Shown here: positions 1 to 8,328 of the stretch, piece after piece
Layout: the number at the start of each line of letters is the position of its first letter
How positions within the stretch are numbered: position 1 is the stretch's first letter
NCBI RefSeq assembly: GCF_002931555.1
Contig: NZ_PSTZ01000007.1
Span: forward strand, 186,001-250,000
DNA from: Pseudoclavibacter sp. RFBB5
GTDB taxonomy: Bacteria > Actinomycetota > Actinomycetes > Actinomycetales > Microbacteriaceae
Direction of reading: 5' to 3'
DNA: 64,000 nucleotides
Made by a program: the position numbers and the translations under genes
The notes under the pieces: generated by a model
Database searches by the model: none
What the model was told of the DNA's origin: nothing
What the model saw: the letters and a program-made list of their open reading frames with translations, nothing else

Positions 1-1
1 C

Positions 2-583
2 GGTCAGCGCCTCTCGGAGAGCGCGATGACGGAGCGGCTCGAGGTCTCGCGCAACACCCTTCGCGAGGCGTTCCGCATGCTCACGGCGGAGCGGCTGCTC
101 ACCCGCCGCCCCAATGCCGGCGTCTTCGTCGCCGTCCCCTCGCTCGCATCCATCCTCGACATCTACCGGGTGCGACGCATGATCGAGGTGCAGGCGTTGC
201 GCGCGGCCCCCGGTCGGCACCCGGCAGGCACGCGGATGCGAGAAGCCGTCGAGCGCGCGCTCCAGGGTCGCGAGGCCGGTGACTGGGCCGCCGTCGGCAC
301 CGCCAACATGGAGTTCCACACGGCGATCGTCGCGCTCGCGGACAGCGAGCGGCTCGACCGCGTGTACGCGAACGTCTCCGCCGAGCTCCGGCTCGCCTTC
401 GGCTTCCTCGAGGACCTCGAGTACCTGCACGCCCCGTACATCGAGCTGAACCAGCGGGTGCTCGCGCTCCACACCGCGGGCGACACCGAGGGTGCTGCGC
501 AGGCGCTCGACGAATACCTCGTGAGGTCGGAGCGCACCGTGCTGGCCGCCTACGCGCGCATCGCGCCTGAGCCGACGATCTGA
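2..583 (+). CDS. GntR/FCD-type transcriptional regulator, 5' end outside the window
   Basis: This is the C-terminal bulk of a GntR-family repressor. The frame is open from base 2, and residues before the first ATG (base 26) already read as the winged-helix element (GQRLSE, then EVSRNTLREAFRML), so the true start lies upstream of the window. The rest is an FCD ligand-binding domain with the usual FH pair (NMEFHTAIV) that helps bind metal or ligand. FCD regulators normally sense a small organic acid or sugar acid. The ligand here cannot be told, because the genes it would control are mostly off the left edge. The amidotransferase gene follows after an 83-base gap. Confidence 0.88.
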   Translation, partial: GQRLSESAMTERLEVSRNTLREAFRMLTAERLLTRRPNAGVFVAVPSLASILDIYRVRRMIEVQALRAAPGRHPAGTRMREAVERALQGREAGDWAAVGTANMEFHTAIVALADSERLDRVYANVSAELRLAFGFLEDLEYLHAPYIELNQRVLALHTAGDTEGAAQALDEYLVRSERTVLAAYARIAPEPTI

Positions 584-666
584 TCCGAGGACCGCGTCCG
601 ACGCTCTGCGCCGATCCAACCGCCACGCATCTGACGTCCCAACCCGCCCCCTTGAAGGAGCCCGCC

Positions 667-1371
667 GTGTCGCTCACCGCCCTCGTCGTCCGCCACGTGG
701 TCTTCGAGGACCTCGGCCTGCTCCGTGAGGTGCTCACCGCGCGCGGGTACGGCATCCGCTACCTGGAAGCCGGGCAGGACGAGATAACCGCGGACGAGCT
801 GCTCGCGGCCGACCTCGTCGTGGTGCTCGGCGGACCGATCGGGGTGGGGGATGCGGAGCGCTACCCGTTCCTCGCGCCCGAGATCGCGGCGATCAGAGCT
901 CGGGTCGAGGCCGACCGCCCGACGCTCGGCGTGTGCCTCGGAGCCCAGCTCATGGCGGCAGCCATGGGCGCAGACGTTGCGCCGACGGGCAGGGTCGAGA
1001 TCGGCTTCTCGCCGCTGACGCTCACGGAAGACGGAGCGGGCTCTGTGCTCGAGGGGCTGCGCGACGTGCCGGTGCTGCACTGGCACGGCGACCAGTTCGA
1101 GATTCCCGCCGGCGTCGCGCGGCTGGCCGAGACCCCGGGCTTCCCGAACCAGGCGTTCGCCGCGGGCCCGAACCTGCTCGGCCTGCAGTTCCACCTCGAG
1201 GTCGACCCGCAGATGGTCGAGACGTGGCTCATCGCGAACGCCTACGAGCTGGCGATGCACGAGCTCGACCCGCGGAAGATCAGGGCGGATGCGCTCGAGC
1301 TCGCGCCGCGCCTCACGGCCGCCGCGCGCGAGGTCGTCGGCGCCTGGCTCGACGGCCTCGCGCGCTCCTAG
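667..1371 (+). CDS. class I glutamine amidotransferase (GMP-synthase-like)
   Basis: The product is a stand-alone class I glutamine amidotransferase of about 234 residues. The nucleophile elbow is GVCLGAQ (Cys) and the His/Glu pair is in QFHLEVD near the C-terminus, so the full triad is present. Such proteins release ammonia from glutamine or hydrolyse gamma-glutamyl bonds; the partner or substrate is unknown. An in-frame TTG lies at 652, but GAAGGAG at 654-660 stands six bases before the GTG at 667, which is therefore taken as the start. The stop codon shares the tetranucleotide CTAG with the stop of the convergent ABC ATPase gene. Confidence 0.88.
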   Translation: MSLTALVVRHVVFEDLGLLREVLTARGYGIRYLEAGQDEITADELLAADLVVVLGGPIGVGDAERYPFLAPEIAAIRARVEADRPTLGVCLGAQLMAAAMGADVAPTGRVEIGFSPLTLTEDGAGSVLEGLRDVPVLHWHGDQFEIPAGVARLAETPGFPNQAFAAGPNLLGLQFHLEVDPQMVETWLIANAYELAMHELDPRKIRADALELAPRLTAAAREVVGAWLDGLARS

Positions 1372-2270
1372 GCTGGCACGCCGGTCGTTTCGGCGTTGCT
1401 CCCTGCTCGGGAGAACGGCACCCCGCGCGGCACCACGAGCGGCCCGCCCGTGATGGGGTCGTCGATGACGACGTTCGGCAGGCCGTAGATATCCTCGACC
1501 CGCTCGCTCGTCACCACCTCGCGTGGCGTTCCCGACGCGAGGATGCGGCCGTCGCGCATCGCGATGATGTGGTCGGCGTAGCGCGCGGCGTGGTTGAGGT
1601 CGTGGAGCACGGCCACGATGGTGCGGCCGCTGCGGTTGAGGTGCGCGAAGAGCTCCATGAGCTCCACCTGGTGGGCGATGTCGAGGAACGTCGTCGGCTC
1701 GTCGAGGAGGAGGAGGTCGGTCTGCTGCGCGAGGACCATGGCAACCCAGACGCGCTGCCGCTGGCCGCCGGAGAGCTCGTCGACGCGTCGCGCCGCGAGC
1801 GGCAGGGTGCCCGTCGCGTCGAGCGCGTCGCGGACGGCACGCTCGTCGGCTGGCGACCATTGGCGGAGGAGGCGCTGGTGGGCGAACCTGCCGCGCCCGA
1901 CGAGGTCGGCGACGGTGATGCCATCCGGGGCGAGCGCCGACTGCGGCAGGAGGCCGAGGCGGCGGGCGACGTCCTTCGCACGCATGCTCGTGATGGCCTT
2001 GCCGTCGAGCACCACCCGGCCGGCTTCAGGGGTGATGAGCCGCGAGAGGCCCCGTAGCAGGGTCGACTTGCCGCACGCGTTCGGGCCGATGATGACGGTG
2101 AAGGATCCGTCGGGGATCTCTGCGCTGAGCCGCTTGATGATGGGCGCGCCGTCGTAGCCCAAGGTGACCTCCACCGCTTCGAGGCGTGGCGCGCCCCGAG
2201 CCGGGATGACGGCGTCGGGCTGTGGACGCTCGTCTCGGCTGCCGGGAGCGGGGGCGGGGTGTCTAAGCAC
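1368..2270 (-). CDS. ferric-siderophore ABC transporter ATPase (FepC/FecE-like)
   Basis: This is the ATPase of the downstream siderophore importer, 300 residues. Visible motifs are Walker A (GPNACGKST, with Cys where Gly is usual), signature LSGGQRQR, Walker B LLLLDEPTTFLD and the switch histidine in LHDLNH. The order and the FecE-like Q-loop region (LGLLPQS) match ATPases serving FecCD permeases. It works on the cytoplasmic face with the two permeases encoded just upstream. Translation starts at a GTG that overlaps the preceding permease gene by eight bases, so the genes are probably translationally coupled. It is the last gene of the eight-gene minus-strand run. Confidence 0.93.
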   Translation of the reverse strand: MLRHPAPAPGSRDERPQPDAVIPARGAPRLEAVEVTLGYDGAPIIKRLSAEIPDGSFTVIIGPNACGKSTLLRGLSRLITPEAGRVVLDGKAITSMRAKDVARRLGLLPQSALAPDGITVADLVGRGRFAHQRLLRQWSPADERAVRDALDATGTLPLAARRVDELSGGQRQRVWVAMVLAQQTDLLLLDEPTTFLDIAHQVELMELFAHLNRSGRTIVAVLHDLNHAARYADHIIAMRDGRILASGTPREVVTSERVEDIYGLPNVVIDDPITGGPLVVPRGVPFSRAGSNAETTGVPA

Positions 2271-3327
2271 GGCGGCGGATCTCCTGAACGATGGTGACGA
2301 TGAGGTAGAGGCCGCCGACGGACACCGTGACGACGCCCACGGGCAGGGTGACGGGAAGCACGTGCTGCGCGACCAGGTCGGAGCCGAGGAGGAGCAGGGC
2401 TCCGACGAGGGCCGAGAGTGGAAGGGAGAGGTACGGTGTCCGCGCGATCCGGCGGGCGATCTGCGGGGCGGCGAGGGCGACGAAGGCGACGGGGCCGATG
2501 ACGGCGGTGGAGATCGACACGAGGCCGACCGCCGCGAGCAGGACGACGGCGCGCACGAGCTGCGGCCGAGTTCCCGTCGCGGCCGCCATGTCGTCGCCGA
2601 GATCGAGCTGGCGCAGCTGGGGAGCCGTCAGCAGGAGGAGCGCGAGGAGCGGGATGCCGCACGCGATCGCGCCGACGAGCGGCGGAGCTGTCACCCCGTT
2701 GAGGGTGCCAGCTCCCCATGCGGAGGCGAACATGGCGGTCTCGAGTTCGACCTCGAGCAGCATCCATGTGTTCAGGGACGCGAGCATGGCAGAGATTCCG
2801 ATGCCGATCACGATGAGGCGGAAGCCCTGCGCGCCGCCCCCGCGCGCGAGCCCCCAGATGAGGAGGGCCGTGACAAGTCCGCCGAGGACGGCGCCCGCGG
2901 TCATGAGCGGCCAGGACGCTGAGAAGGCGACGACGCTCACGAGCATCCCGGTGAAGGCGCCGTTGGAGAGGCCGAGGATGTCGGGGCTCGCGAGTGGGTT
3001 CCTGGTGACGGTCTGGAAGAGGGCTCCGGCGGTCGCGAGGAATCCGCCGAGCACGATGGCCGCCACGACCCTGGCCAGGCGCCATTCGAAGACGACCGTG
3101 CGGTCGAGGGCGTCCCCGCCGCCGAGCAGGGCGCGCACGACGGCGTTCGGGGTCAGCGGGTAGGTGCCGAGGCCGAGGGCGAGGATGCCGAGTATCAGGA
3201 TGGCGGCGGCCGCGATCACGCTGACGATCAGGGTCCGCACGCGGAGGGGCATCGCGAGGGGCCCGGCTGTGAGGAGCACCTGCCGGTAGCCGATGTCGAC
3301 GCGGTCTGGGATGCGGGTGGTGCTCAC
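2263..3327 (-). CDS. siderophore ABC transporter permease (FecCD family, FepG-like)
   Basis: This is a FecCD-type integral membrane permease of about 354 residues with 8 to 10 hydrophobic segments. The family patterns FQTVTRNPLASPDILG and FVALAAPQIARRIAR are present. A long open frame extends upstream, but it is only a shadow of the preceding gene. The GTG at 3327 is chosen because it overlaps the upstream stop as GTGA and gives a normal N-terminus. With the neighbouring permease it should form the heterodimeric channel of the importer. Confidence 0.92.
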   Translation of the reverse strand: MSTTRIPDRVDIGYRQVLLTAGPLAMPLRVRTLIVSVIAAAAILILGILALGLGTYPLTPNAVVRALLGGGDALDRTVVFEWRLARVVAAIVLGGFLATAGALFQTVTRNPLASPDILGLSNGAFTGMLVSVVAFSASWPLMTAGAVLGGLVTALLIWGLARGGGAQGFRLIVIGIGISAMLASLNTWMLLEVELETAMFASAWGAGTLNGVTAPPLVGAIACGIPLLALLLLTAPQLRQLDLGDDMAAATGTRPQLVRAVVLLAAVGLVSISTAVIGPVAFVALAAPQIARRIARTPYLSLPLSALVGALLLLGSDLVAQHVLPVTLPVGVVTVSVGGLYLIVTIVQEIRRRA

Positions 3328-4370
3328 GAGAGGGTGCTCGCCGTGCGCTGGCGTGCGAGGGCGATGAGCAGGGGTGCGCCCACGAACGCGGTGACGATGC
3401 CGACGGGGATCTCGGCGGGCGCGATGAGGACTCGACCCAGCACATCCGACAGGAGCACGATGACCGGGGCGAGCACGATCGAGATCGTGAGGATCACGCG
3501 CTGGTCGACGCCGAACACCCACCTCGCGACGTGCGGCACCATGAGGCCGACGAAGGCGATCGGCCCGGCCAGAGCCGTCGCGGCCCCGGCGAGGACCGTG
3601 ACCGCGATGATCACGCCCACGCGAATGGCGCCGACGTTCGCTCCTTGCGCGCGAGCGACGTCCTCGCCGAGCGCAAGCGCGTTGAGCCCGGGGGCGAGCA
3701 GCAGCGCGCCGATCAGCCCGAGGACGATGAAGGGGAGCACCGGCAGGAGGACGTCGAAGCCCCTGCCGAGGAGCGAGCCAGCGTTCCACGAGCGCATCCG
3801 GTCGAACGCATCCGGGTTGCTCAGGGTCATGCCCGTTGTCATGCCGGAGAAGACGGCGCCGATGGCGACGCCGGCCAGGGTGAGGCGGATGGGGTCGGCG
3901 GGGCCGCGCCCCGCGGAGCCGATGAGGGAGACGGCGAGGGTCACAGCGAGCGCGCCGAGGAACCCGAGCCACACGAACGAGGAGATGTCGCGGAGACCGA
4001 AGAATGCGACGCCGATGGCGATGGCGAACGCGGCTCCGGCGTTGACGCCGAGGATGCCGGGGTCCGCGAGCGGGTTGCGGGTGAACGCCTGGATCAGCGC
4101 GCCGGCGACGCCGAGGGCGACGCCCACGATGATCCCCGTCACGGTGCGGGGCGCACGGATCTCGCCGACGACGTAGCGGGCCTCGGAGGAGCCGCCGCCC
4201 CGCAGCACGTCGAGGACGACGTGCGGCGGGAGCGAGTTCGAGCCGACCATGAGCGAGAGCACGACCGAGATCACGAGCAGCACCGCGAGGGCGGCGAGGC
4301 CGAGGGATGCTCGGCCTCGCCCGTCCACCCGGAGCGGAGTCGGCGCGTGGCCGGCGTGGGCGAGCGTCAC
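3324..4370 (-). CDS. siderophore ABC transporter permease (FecCD family, FepD-like)
   Basis: This is the first permease of the FepDG-like pair, about 348 residues, with multiple membrane spans. FecCD hallmarks include LIQAFTRNPLADPGILG and FVGLMVPHVARW, the cytoplasmic loop that contacts the ATPase. The start is a GTG at 4370 that overlaps the stop of the binding-protein gene by four bases. The order binding protein, permease, permease, ATPase is the standard one for ferric-siderophore uptake. Substrate class cannot be read from the permease. Confidence 0.92.
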   Translation of the reverse strand: MTLAHAGHAPTPLRVDGRGRASLGLAALAVLLVISVVLSLMVGSNSLPPHVVLDVLRGGGSSEARYVVGEIRAPRTVTGIIVGVALGVAGALIQAFTRNPLADPGILGVNAGAAFAIAIGVAFFGLRDISSFVWLGFLGALAVTLAVSLIGSAGRGPADPIRLTLAGVAIGAVFSGMTTGMTLSNPDAFDRMRSWNAGSLLGRGFDVLLPVLPFIVLGLIGALLLAPGLNALALGEDVARAQGANVGAIRVGVIIAVTVLAGAATALAGPIAFVGLMVPHVARWVFGVDQRVILTISIVLAPVIVLLSDVLGRVLIAPAEIPVGIVTAFVGAPLLIALARQRTASTLS

Positions 4371-5311
4371 TGCTGCGCTGCGAGGAAGCGCTCGATGTCG
4401 TCGAGCACCAGGTCGCCGCCCTTGGGGCCGACGCCGGAGACCCAGTAGCTCGTGTCGACGAGGGTGACGGTGGGGAACTCGGCGGCGTTCTGGGTGATCG
4501 CGGTCGGCACGGTCGACGTGTCCTCGACGTCTGCCGTCGTCACGAAGACGTAGTCGGCCTTGGCGTCGAGGATGTTCTCCGGCGAGATGTCGGCCTGCAG
4601 TCCGTCCTCCCACTGCTGCTCGGGAATGGTGAGCCCGGCGCATTCGAGTGCCCCGCCAGCGAATGACGTGGGCCCGTAGAGGCTGAGCGTCGTCTCGTCG
4701 CGCGGCCGGATGAGGTTGGCGGTCTTTCCCGCCGAGCCAGTCTGGCTCTTGATCTCCTCGCAGCGGTCGTTGAAGCCGGTGAGGAGTTCTTCGGCTTTGT
4801 CCTGCTGTCCGAGCGCCTCGCCGATGAGGAGCACGTTCTCCTGCCACGGGTCGGCCTGCGTGGCCATGAACACGGTCGGCGCGATGGCTCCGAGCTGGTC
4901 GTAGAGCTTCGAGTGGCGGGATTCGGTGCCCAGGATGAGGTCGGGCTTCAGCGCCGCGATGGCCTCGAGGTCGGGTTCCGGGACGGTCCCGACGGGCTCT
5001 ATGCCGTCGACGCCGAGGTACTCGGGGATGCCCGCGACGTTGCTGGCGACGGCGGCACCGACCGGGGTCACGCCGAGGGCGACGGCCGTGTCGAGCTCGA
5101 CGGGCTCGAGGACCACGACGCGCTGCGGGTCGGCGGGGACCTCGGCCGTGCCTCTGGCGTGCTCGACGGAGCGGGTGCCGGATGCTCCGCCCTCGTTGTC
5201 CCCGGATGCGGGGGTCTCTGCGGCGCCGGTCGCGCATCCGGCGAGGAGCAGGCCGGTGAGTGCGGCGCAGGCGATGAGGGCCGATGCCCTCCGTGTCGTG
5301 GATGAGTGCAT
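4367..5311 (-). CDS. iron-siderophore substrate-binding lipoprotein (FepB/FecB-like)
   Basis: This secreted solute-binding lipoprotein of 314 residues has a lipoprotein signal peptide ending in the lipobox LLAGC near residue 26. A TroA/FecB-type fold follows, with RVVVLEPVELDTAVALG early and ALKPDLILG in the middle. It captures a ferric siderophore outside the cell and hands it to the FecCD pair encoded next to it. The ATG at 5311 follows a GGAAG element. The gap to the upstream ATPase gene is only 76 bases and no iron box was seen in it, so both transport sets may share one transcript. Confidence 0.92.
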   Translation of the reverse strand: MHSSTTRRASALIACAALTGLLLAGCATGAAETPASGDNEGGASGTRSVEHARGTAEVPADPQRVVVLEPVELDTAVALGVTPVGAAVASNVAGIPEYLGVDGIEPVGTVPEPDLEAIAALKPDLILGTESRHSKLYDQLGAIAPTVFMATQADPWQENVLLIGEALGQQDKAEELLTGFNDRCEEIKSQTGSAGKTANLIRPRDETTLSLYGPTSFAGGALECAGLTIPEQQWEDGLQADISPENILDAKADYVFVTTADVEDTSTVPTAITQNAAEFPTVTLVDTSYWVSGVGPKGGDLVLDDIERFLAAQQ

Positions 5312-5387
5312 GGGAGTGACTTCCGTGGAGGTGGATGGATGGATCGCTGGGTGCTGCGTGTCGAGTGCTGCCTGGGTGGGCCGCGAC

Positions 5388-6146
5388 TCACCGGTAGTAG
5401 ACGGCGAGCGGGTAGTCGCCGTCGTGGCGCACCTCGATCGGGGTGCCGAAGACGTGCTCGAGGGTCTCGGTCGTCATGAGGTCCTTCGGGCTGCCGGAGT
5501 GCGCGAGCTGCCCGTCGGTGAGGGCGATGATGTTGTCGGCGTAGGCGGCGGCGAAGTTGATGTCGTGGATGACGATCACGAACGTCTTGCCGAGTTCGTC
5601 CGCGGCTCGGCGAAGCTGGCCCATCATGGCGACGGCGTGCTTCATGTCGAGGTTGTTGAGGGGCTCGTCGAGGAGGATGTAGTCCGTGTCCTGCGCGAGC
5701 ACCATGGCGACGTAGGCCCGCTGCCGCTGCCCGCCGGAGAGCTGGTCGAGGTAGCGGTGCTCGAGGGTCGTGAGGTCGAGGAACTCGATGGCCCGGTCGA
5801 TGTGCTGCTTGTCGGCTGGCGTGAGCCGCCCCTGCGAGTGGGGGAAGCGGCCGAAGCCGACGAGCTCCCGCACCGTGAGGCGGGTGACGAAGTGGTTCTC
5901 CTGCCGGAGGATGGAGACGACCTTCGCGAGGTCGCGGCTCTTCGCCTTCGTCACATCGTGGCCGCCGACGGTGACCGTGCCGGTGCTCGCATCCGTCAGC
6001 CTGCCGACGATCGTCAGCAGCGTCGATTTGCCGGCGCCGTTCGGGCCGACGAGGGCCGTGATGCCGCCTGCGGGGATGTCGAGGGTCACGGGCCCGAGCA
6101 CGGTCGCCTTGCCGTAGGTCTTGGTGACGTTCGAGAGCGAGATCAC
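5388..6146 (-). CDS. siderophore ABC transporter ATPase (YclP/CeuD-like)
   Basis: This ATPase of the upstream importer has 252 residues. Motifs are Walker A GPNGAGKST, Q-loop ILRQENH, signature LSGGQRQR, Walker B YILLDEPLNNLD and H-loop IVIHDINF. Several stretches (LVGFGRFPHSQGRLT, EPLNNLDMKH) resemble the Bacillus YclP and Campylobacter CeuD type rather than FepC, pointing to catecholate or petrobactin-class siderophores. That substrate class is inference from recalled family sequence. The GTG start at 6146 overlaps the permease stop by four bases; the longer upstream frame is a shadow. Confidence 0.92.
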   Translation of the reverse strand: MISLSNVTKTYGKATVLGPVTLDIPAGGITALVGPNGAGKSTLLTIVGRLTDASTGTVTVGGHDVTKAKSRDLAKVVSILRQENHFVTRLTVRELVGFGRFPHSQGRLTPADKQHIDRAIEFLDLTTLEHRYLDQLSGGQRQRAYVAMVLAQDTDYILLDEPLNNLDMKHAVAMMGQLRRAADELGKTFVIVIHDINFAAAYADNIIALTDGQLAHSGSPKDLMTTETLEHVFGTPIEVRHDGDYPLAVYYR

Positions 6147-7192
6147 AGGGCGCCCTTCCTGAGTAGGTACACGATGAAGAAGAGGCCGCCGACGAACTCG
6201 ATGATGATCGAGAGGGTGCCGGCCGCGTAGAACACGTGGCGGAGCACGAAGTAGCCGCCGAGCAGGGTGAGCATGCCGAGGAGCATCGCGAACGGGATGA
6301 CGTGCTTGTGCTGCGAGGACCCGGTCAGCTGGTAGGCGAGGGTCGCGACGATGAACCCGAAGAACGTCATGGGGCCGACGAGGGTCGTCGAGATGGAGAT
6401 GAGCACGGCCGTCAGGATGAGGAGCACCGTGACCTTGCGCTTGTAGGCGACGCCGAGGTTGACGGCGGTGTCGCGGCCGAGGGCGAGCACGTCGAGGGTG
6501 TTCCTGGTGCGCCAGATGAAGGCGAGCACGACCGCGATGATGAGCGCGGCCCACGGCAGGTACTCGGGGTTCGAGTTGCTGAGGTTGCCGAAGAGCTTCG
6601 CCGAGAGCACGTCGAACTCGCTCGGCGTGAGGAGGCGCTGCATGAAGGTCGAGAGCGAGCCGAAGCCCACGCCGAAGACGACGCCGATGAGCAGCATGAT
6701 GTGCAGGTTGCCGCGCTTGCCGGAGAAGAGCCACGTGTAGAGCACGGTCGCGAAGCCCACCATGAGGAAGCTCTGCAGGAACACCTTGGGGAGGCCGTCG
6801 GTCGAGGCGAGGGCCGCGCCGCCGAGGAAGAACACGAGGGCGGTCTGGAAGACGACGTAGATGGCGTCGAACCCCATGATCGATGGGGTCAGGATGCGGT
6901 TGCCGGTCGCCGTGTGGAAGAGCACCGTGGCGACGGCCTGGCAGGCGGCGACGATGATGACGGTCGCGACCGTGACGACCCGCAGGTTGACGGCGAGCCA
7001 GAAGCCGCGACTGCCGGGCTCCATGGCGATGTCGTAGGTGAGCACGCCGACGGCCGAGAGGACGACGAGGGCGCCGAGGATGCTGAAGCGCAGCCAGAGG
7101 CGGGGCGGCTTGGCGGGCTTGGACGCGTCGCTGACCTTGTCGCCGACGCGGCGGGCCGTGGATCTCGGGAGGCGGGGCACGGTGTCAGCCAT
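6143..7192 (-). CDS. siderophore ABC transporter permease (FecCD family, YclO-like)
   Basis: This is the second permease of the upstream importer, 349 residues. A basic cytoplasmic N-terminus precedes a first membrane span (LRFSILGALVVLSAVGVL). Family features include ATGNRILTPSIMGFD and LVGPMTFFGFIVA. The YclO-like assignment follows its position directly before a YclP-like ATPase gene and its divergence from the FepG-like copy. The ATG at 7192 overlaps the preceding permease gene by eight bases. Confidence 0.91.
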   Translation of the reverse strand: MADTVPRLPRSTARRVGDKVSDASKPAKPPRLWLRFSILGALVVLSAVGVLTYDIAMEPGSRGFWLAVNLRVVTVATVIIVAACQAVATVLFHTATGNRILTPSIMGFDAIYVVFQTALVFFLGGAALASTDGLPKVFLQSFLMVGFATVLYTWLFSGKRGNLHIMLLIGVVFGVGFGSLSTFMQRLLTPSEFDVLSAKLFGNLSNSNPEYLPWAALIIAVVLAFIWRTRNTLDVLALGRDTAVNLGVAYKRKVTVLLILTAVLISISTTLVGPMTFFGFIVATLAYQLTGSSQHKHVIPFAMLLGMLTLLGGYFVLRHVFYAAGTLSIIIEFVGGLFFIVYLLRKGAL

Positions 7193-8198
7193 CGCGCCGC
7201 ATCCGGAGCAGGAGGGTGATGAAGACGGCGGCGCCGACCATGCCGAGGATCATCGAGACGGGCAGCTCGAAGGGCATGCGGATGACGCGGCCGATGATGT
7301 CGCAGACGATGATGATGCCCACGCCGAGCACGCACACCCATGGCAGGTTCGACCTGAGGTTGTCGCCGCGGGCCATGGAGACGAGGTTCGGCACGATGAG
7401 CCCGAGGAACGGCAGGAAGCCGACGACGACGGTCGTGACGCCGGTCGCGATGGCGACGAGCGCGGTGCCGATGAACATCACGAGGTTGTAGTTGACGCCG
7501 AAGTTCGTGGCGATGTCCTTGCCGAGGCCGGCGACGGTGAAGCGGTCGGCGACGAAGTAGGCGATGACGACGATGATGGCGACGATCCACAGCACCTCGT
7601 AGCGGCCGCGCACGACGCTCGTGAAGCTGCCCATGAACCAGGTGCCCAGCATCTGCAGGTAGTTCGTCTCGATCGCGAGCCACGTCGTGAAGGCCGAGAC
7701 GACGGCGCCGAGCATGATGCCGATCAGCGGCACGATGAGGGCCGAGCGCAGCGCGACGCGGCGCAGCACGGCGAGGAAGACCATAGTGCCGATGAAGGCG
7801 GAGGCGCTGGCCATGACCATGCGGGTCGTGAGGCCGGCGGTGGGCACGACGATGTAGCTGACGAGCAGGCCGAGGGCGGACCACTCGGTGGTGCCCGTCG
7901 TCGTGGGCTCGACGAAGCGGTTCTGGGTGAGCAGCTGCAGGATGAGCCCCGAGACGCTCATGGCGCATCCGGCCAGCACGAGGGAGACGGTGCGGGGGAC
8001 GCGGGAGATCCAGATCATCTCGCCGCCGAACTCGTTCCCCGCGATGTCGTAGGCGCCGACGAAGAGGGAGAGGACGGCGAGGCAGAGCACCACGGCGATG
8101 CCCACCGGGAGGGCGCCTCGGCGGTTGAGGAGCGGCACGCGGTGCGCGGGGGTGATCCGCGGCGCCGATGCGGCCGGGGGTGGGGCTGTTGCTGTCAT
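7185..8198 (-). CDS. siderophore ABC transporter permease (FecCD family, YclN-like)
   Basis: This is the first permease of the upstream importer, about 337 residues from the ATG at 8198. FecCD patterns are QLLTQNRFVEPTTTG and FLPFLGLIVPNLV. An in-frame start at 8312 would add a non-hydrophobic Ser/Arg-rich leader and is rejected, since the membrane-protein N-terminus at 8198 looks normal. It pairs with the next permease. A 130-base gap separates it from the binding-protein gene upstream, the largest gap within this transport set. Confidence 0.9.
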   Translation of the reverse strand: MTATAPPPAASAPRITPAHRVPLLNRRGALPVGIAVVLCLAVLSLFVGAYDIAGNEFGGEMIWISRVPRTVSLVLAGCAMSVSGLILQLLTQNRFVEPTTTGTTEWSALGLLVSYIVVPTAGLTTRMVMASASAFIGTMVFLAVLRRVALRSALIVPLIGIMLGAVVSAFTTWLAIETNYLQMLGTWFMGSFTSVVRGRYEVLWIVAIIVVIAYFVADRFTVAGLGKDIATNFGVNYNLVMFIGTALVAIATGVTTVVVGFLPFLGLIVPNLVSMARGDNLRSNLPWVCVLGVGIIIVCDIIGRVIRMPFELPVSMILGMVGAAVFITLLLRMRRDG

Positions 8199-8328
8199 TC
8201 GCTCGCTGTCATGGGCTGGCGGGCTGGGTGCTGTGCTGCGTCTGCTGCGCGTCTGCTGCGCTGTGCCCCGCTGCCCGGACGACGTGGGGGCGCCTTCCGA
8301 GCGGCGGGGCACAGCGCGGGTGCGCTGC

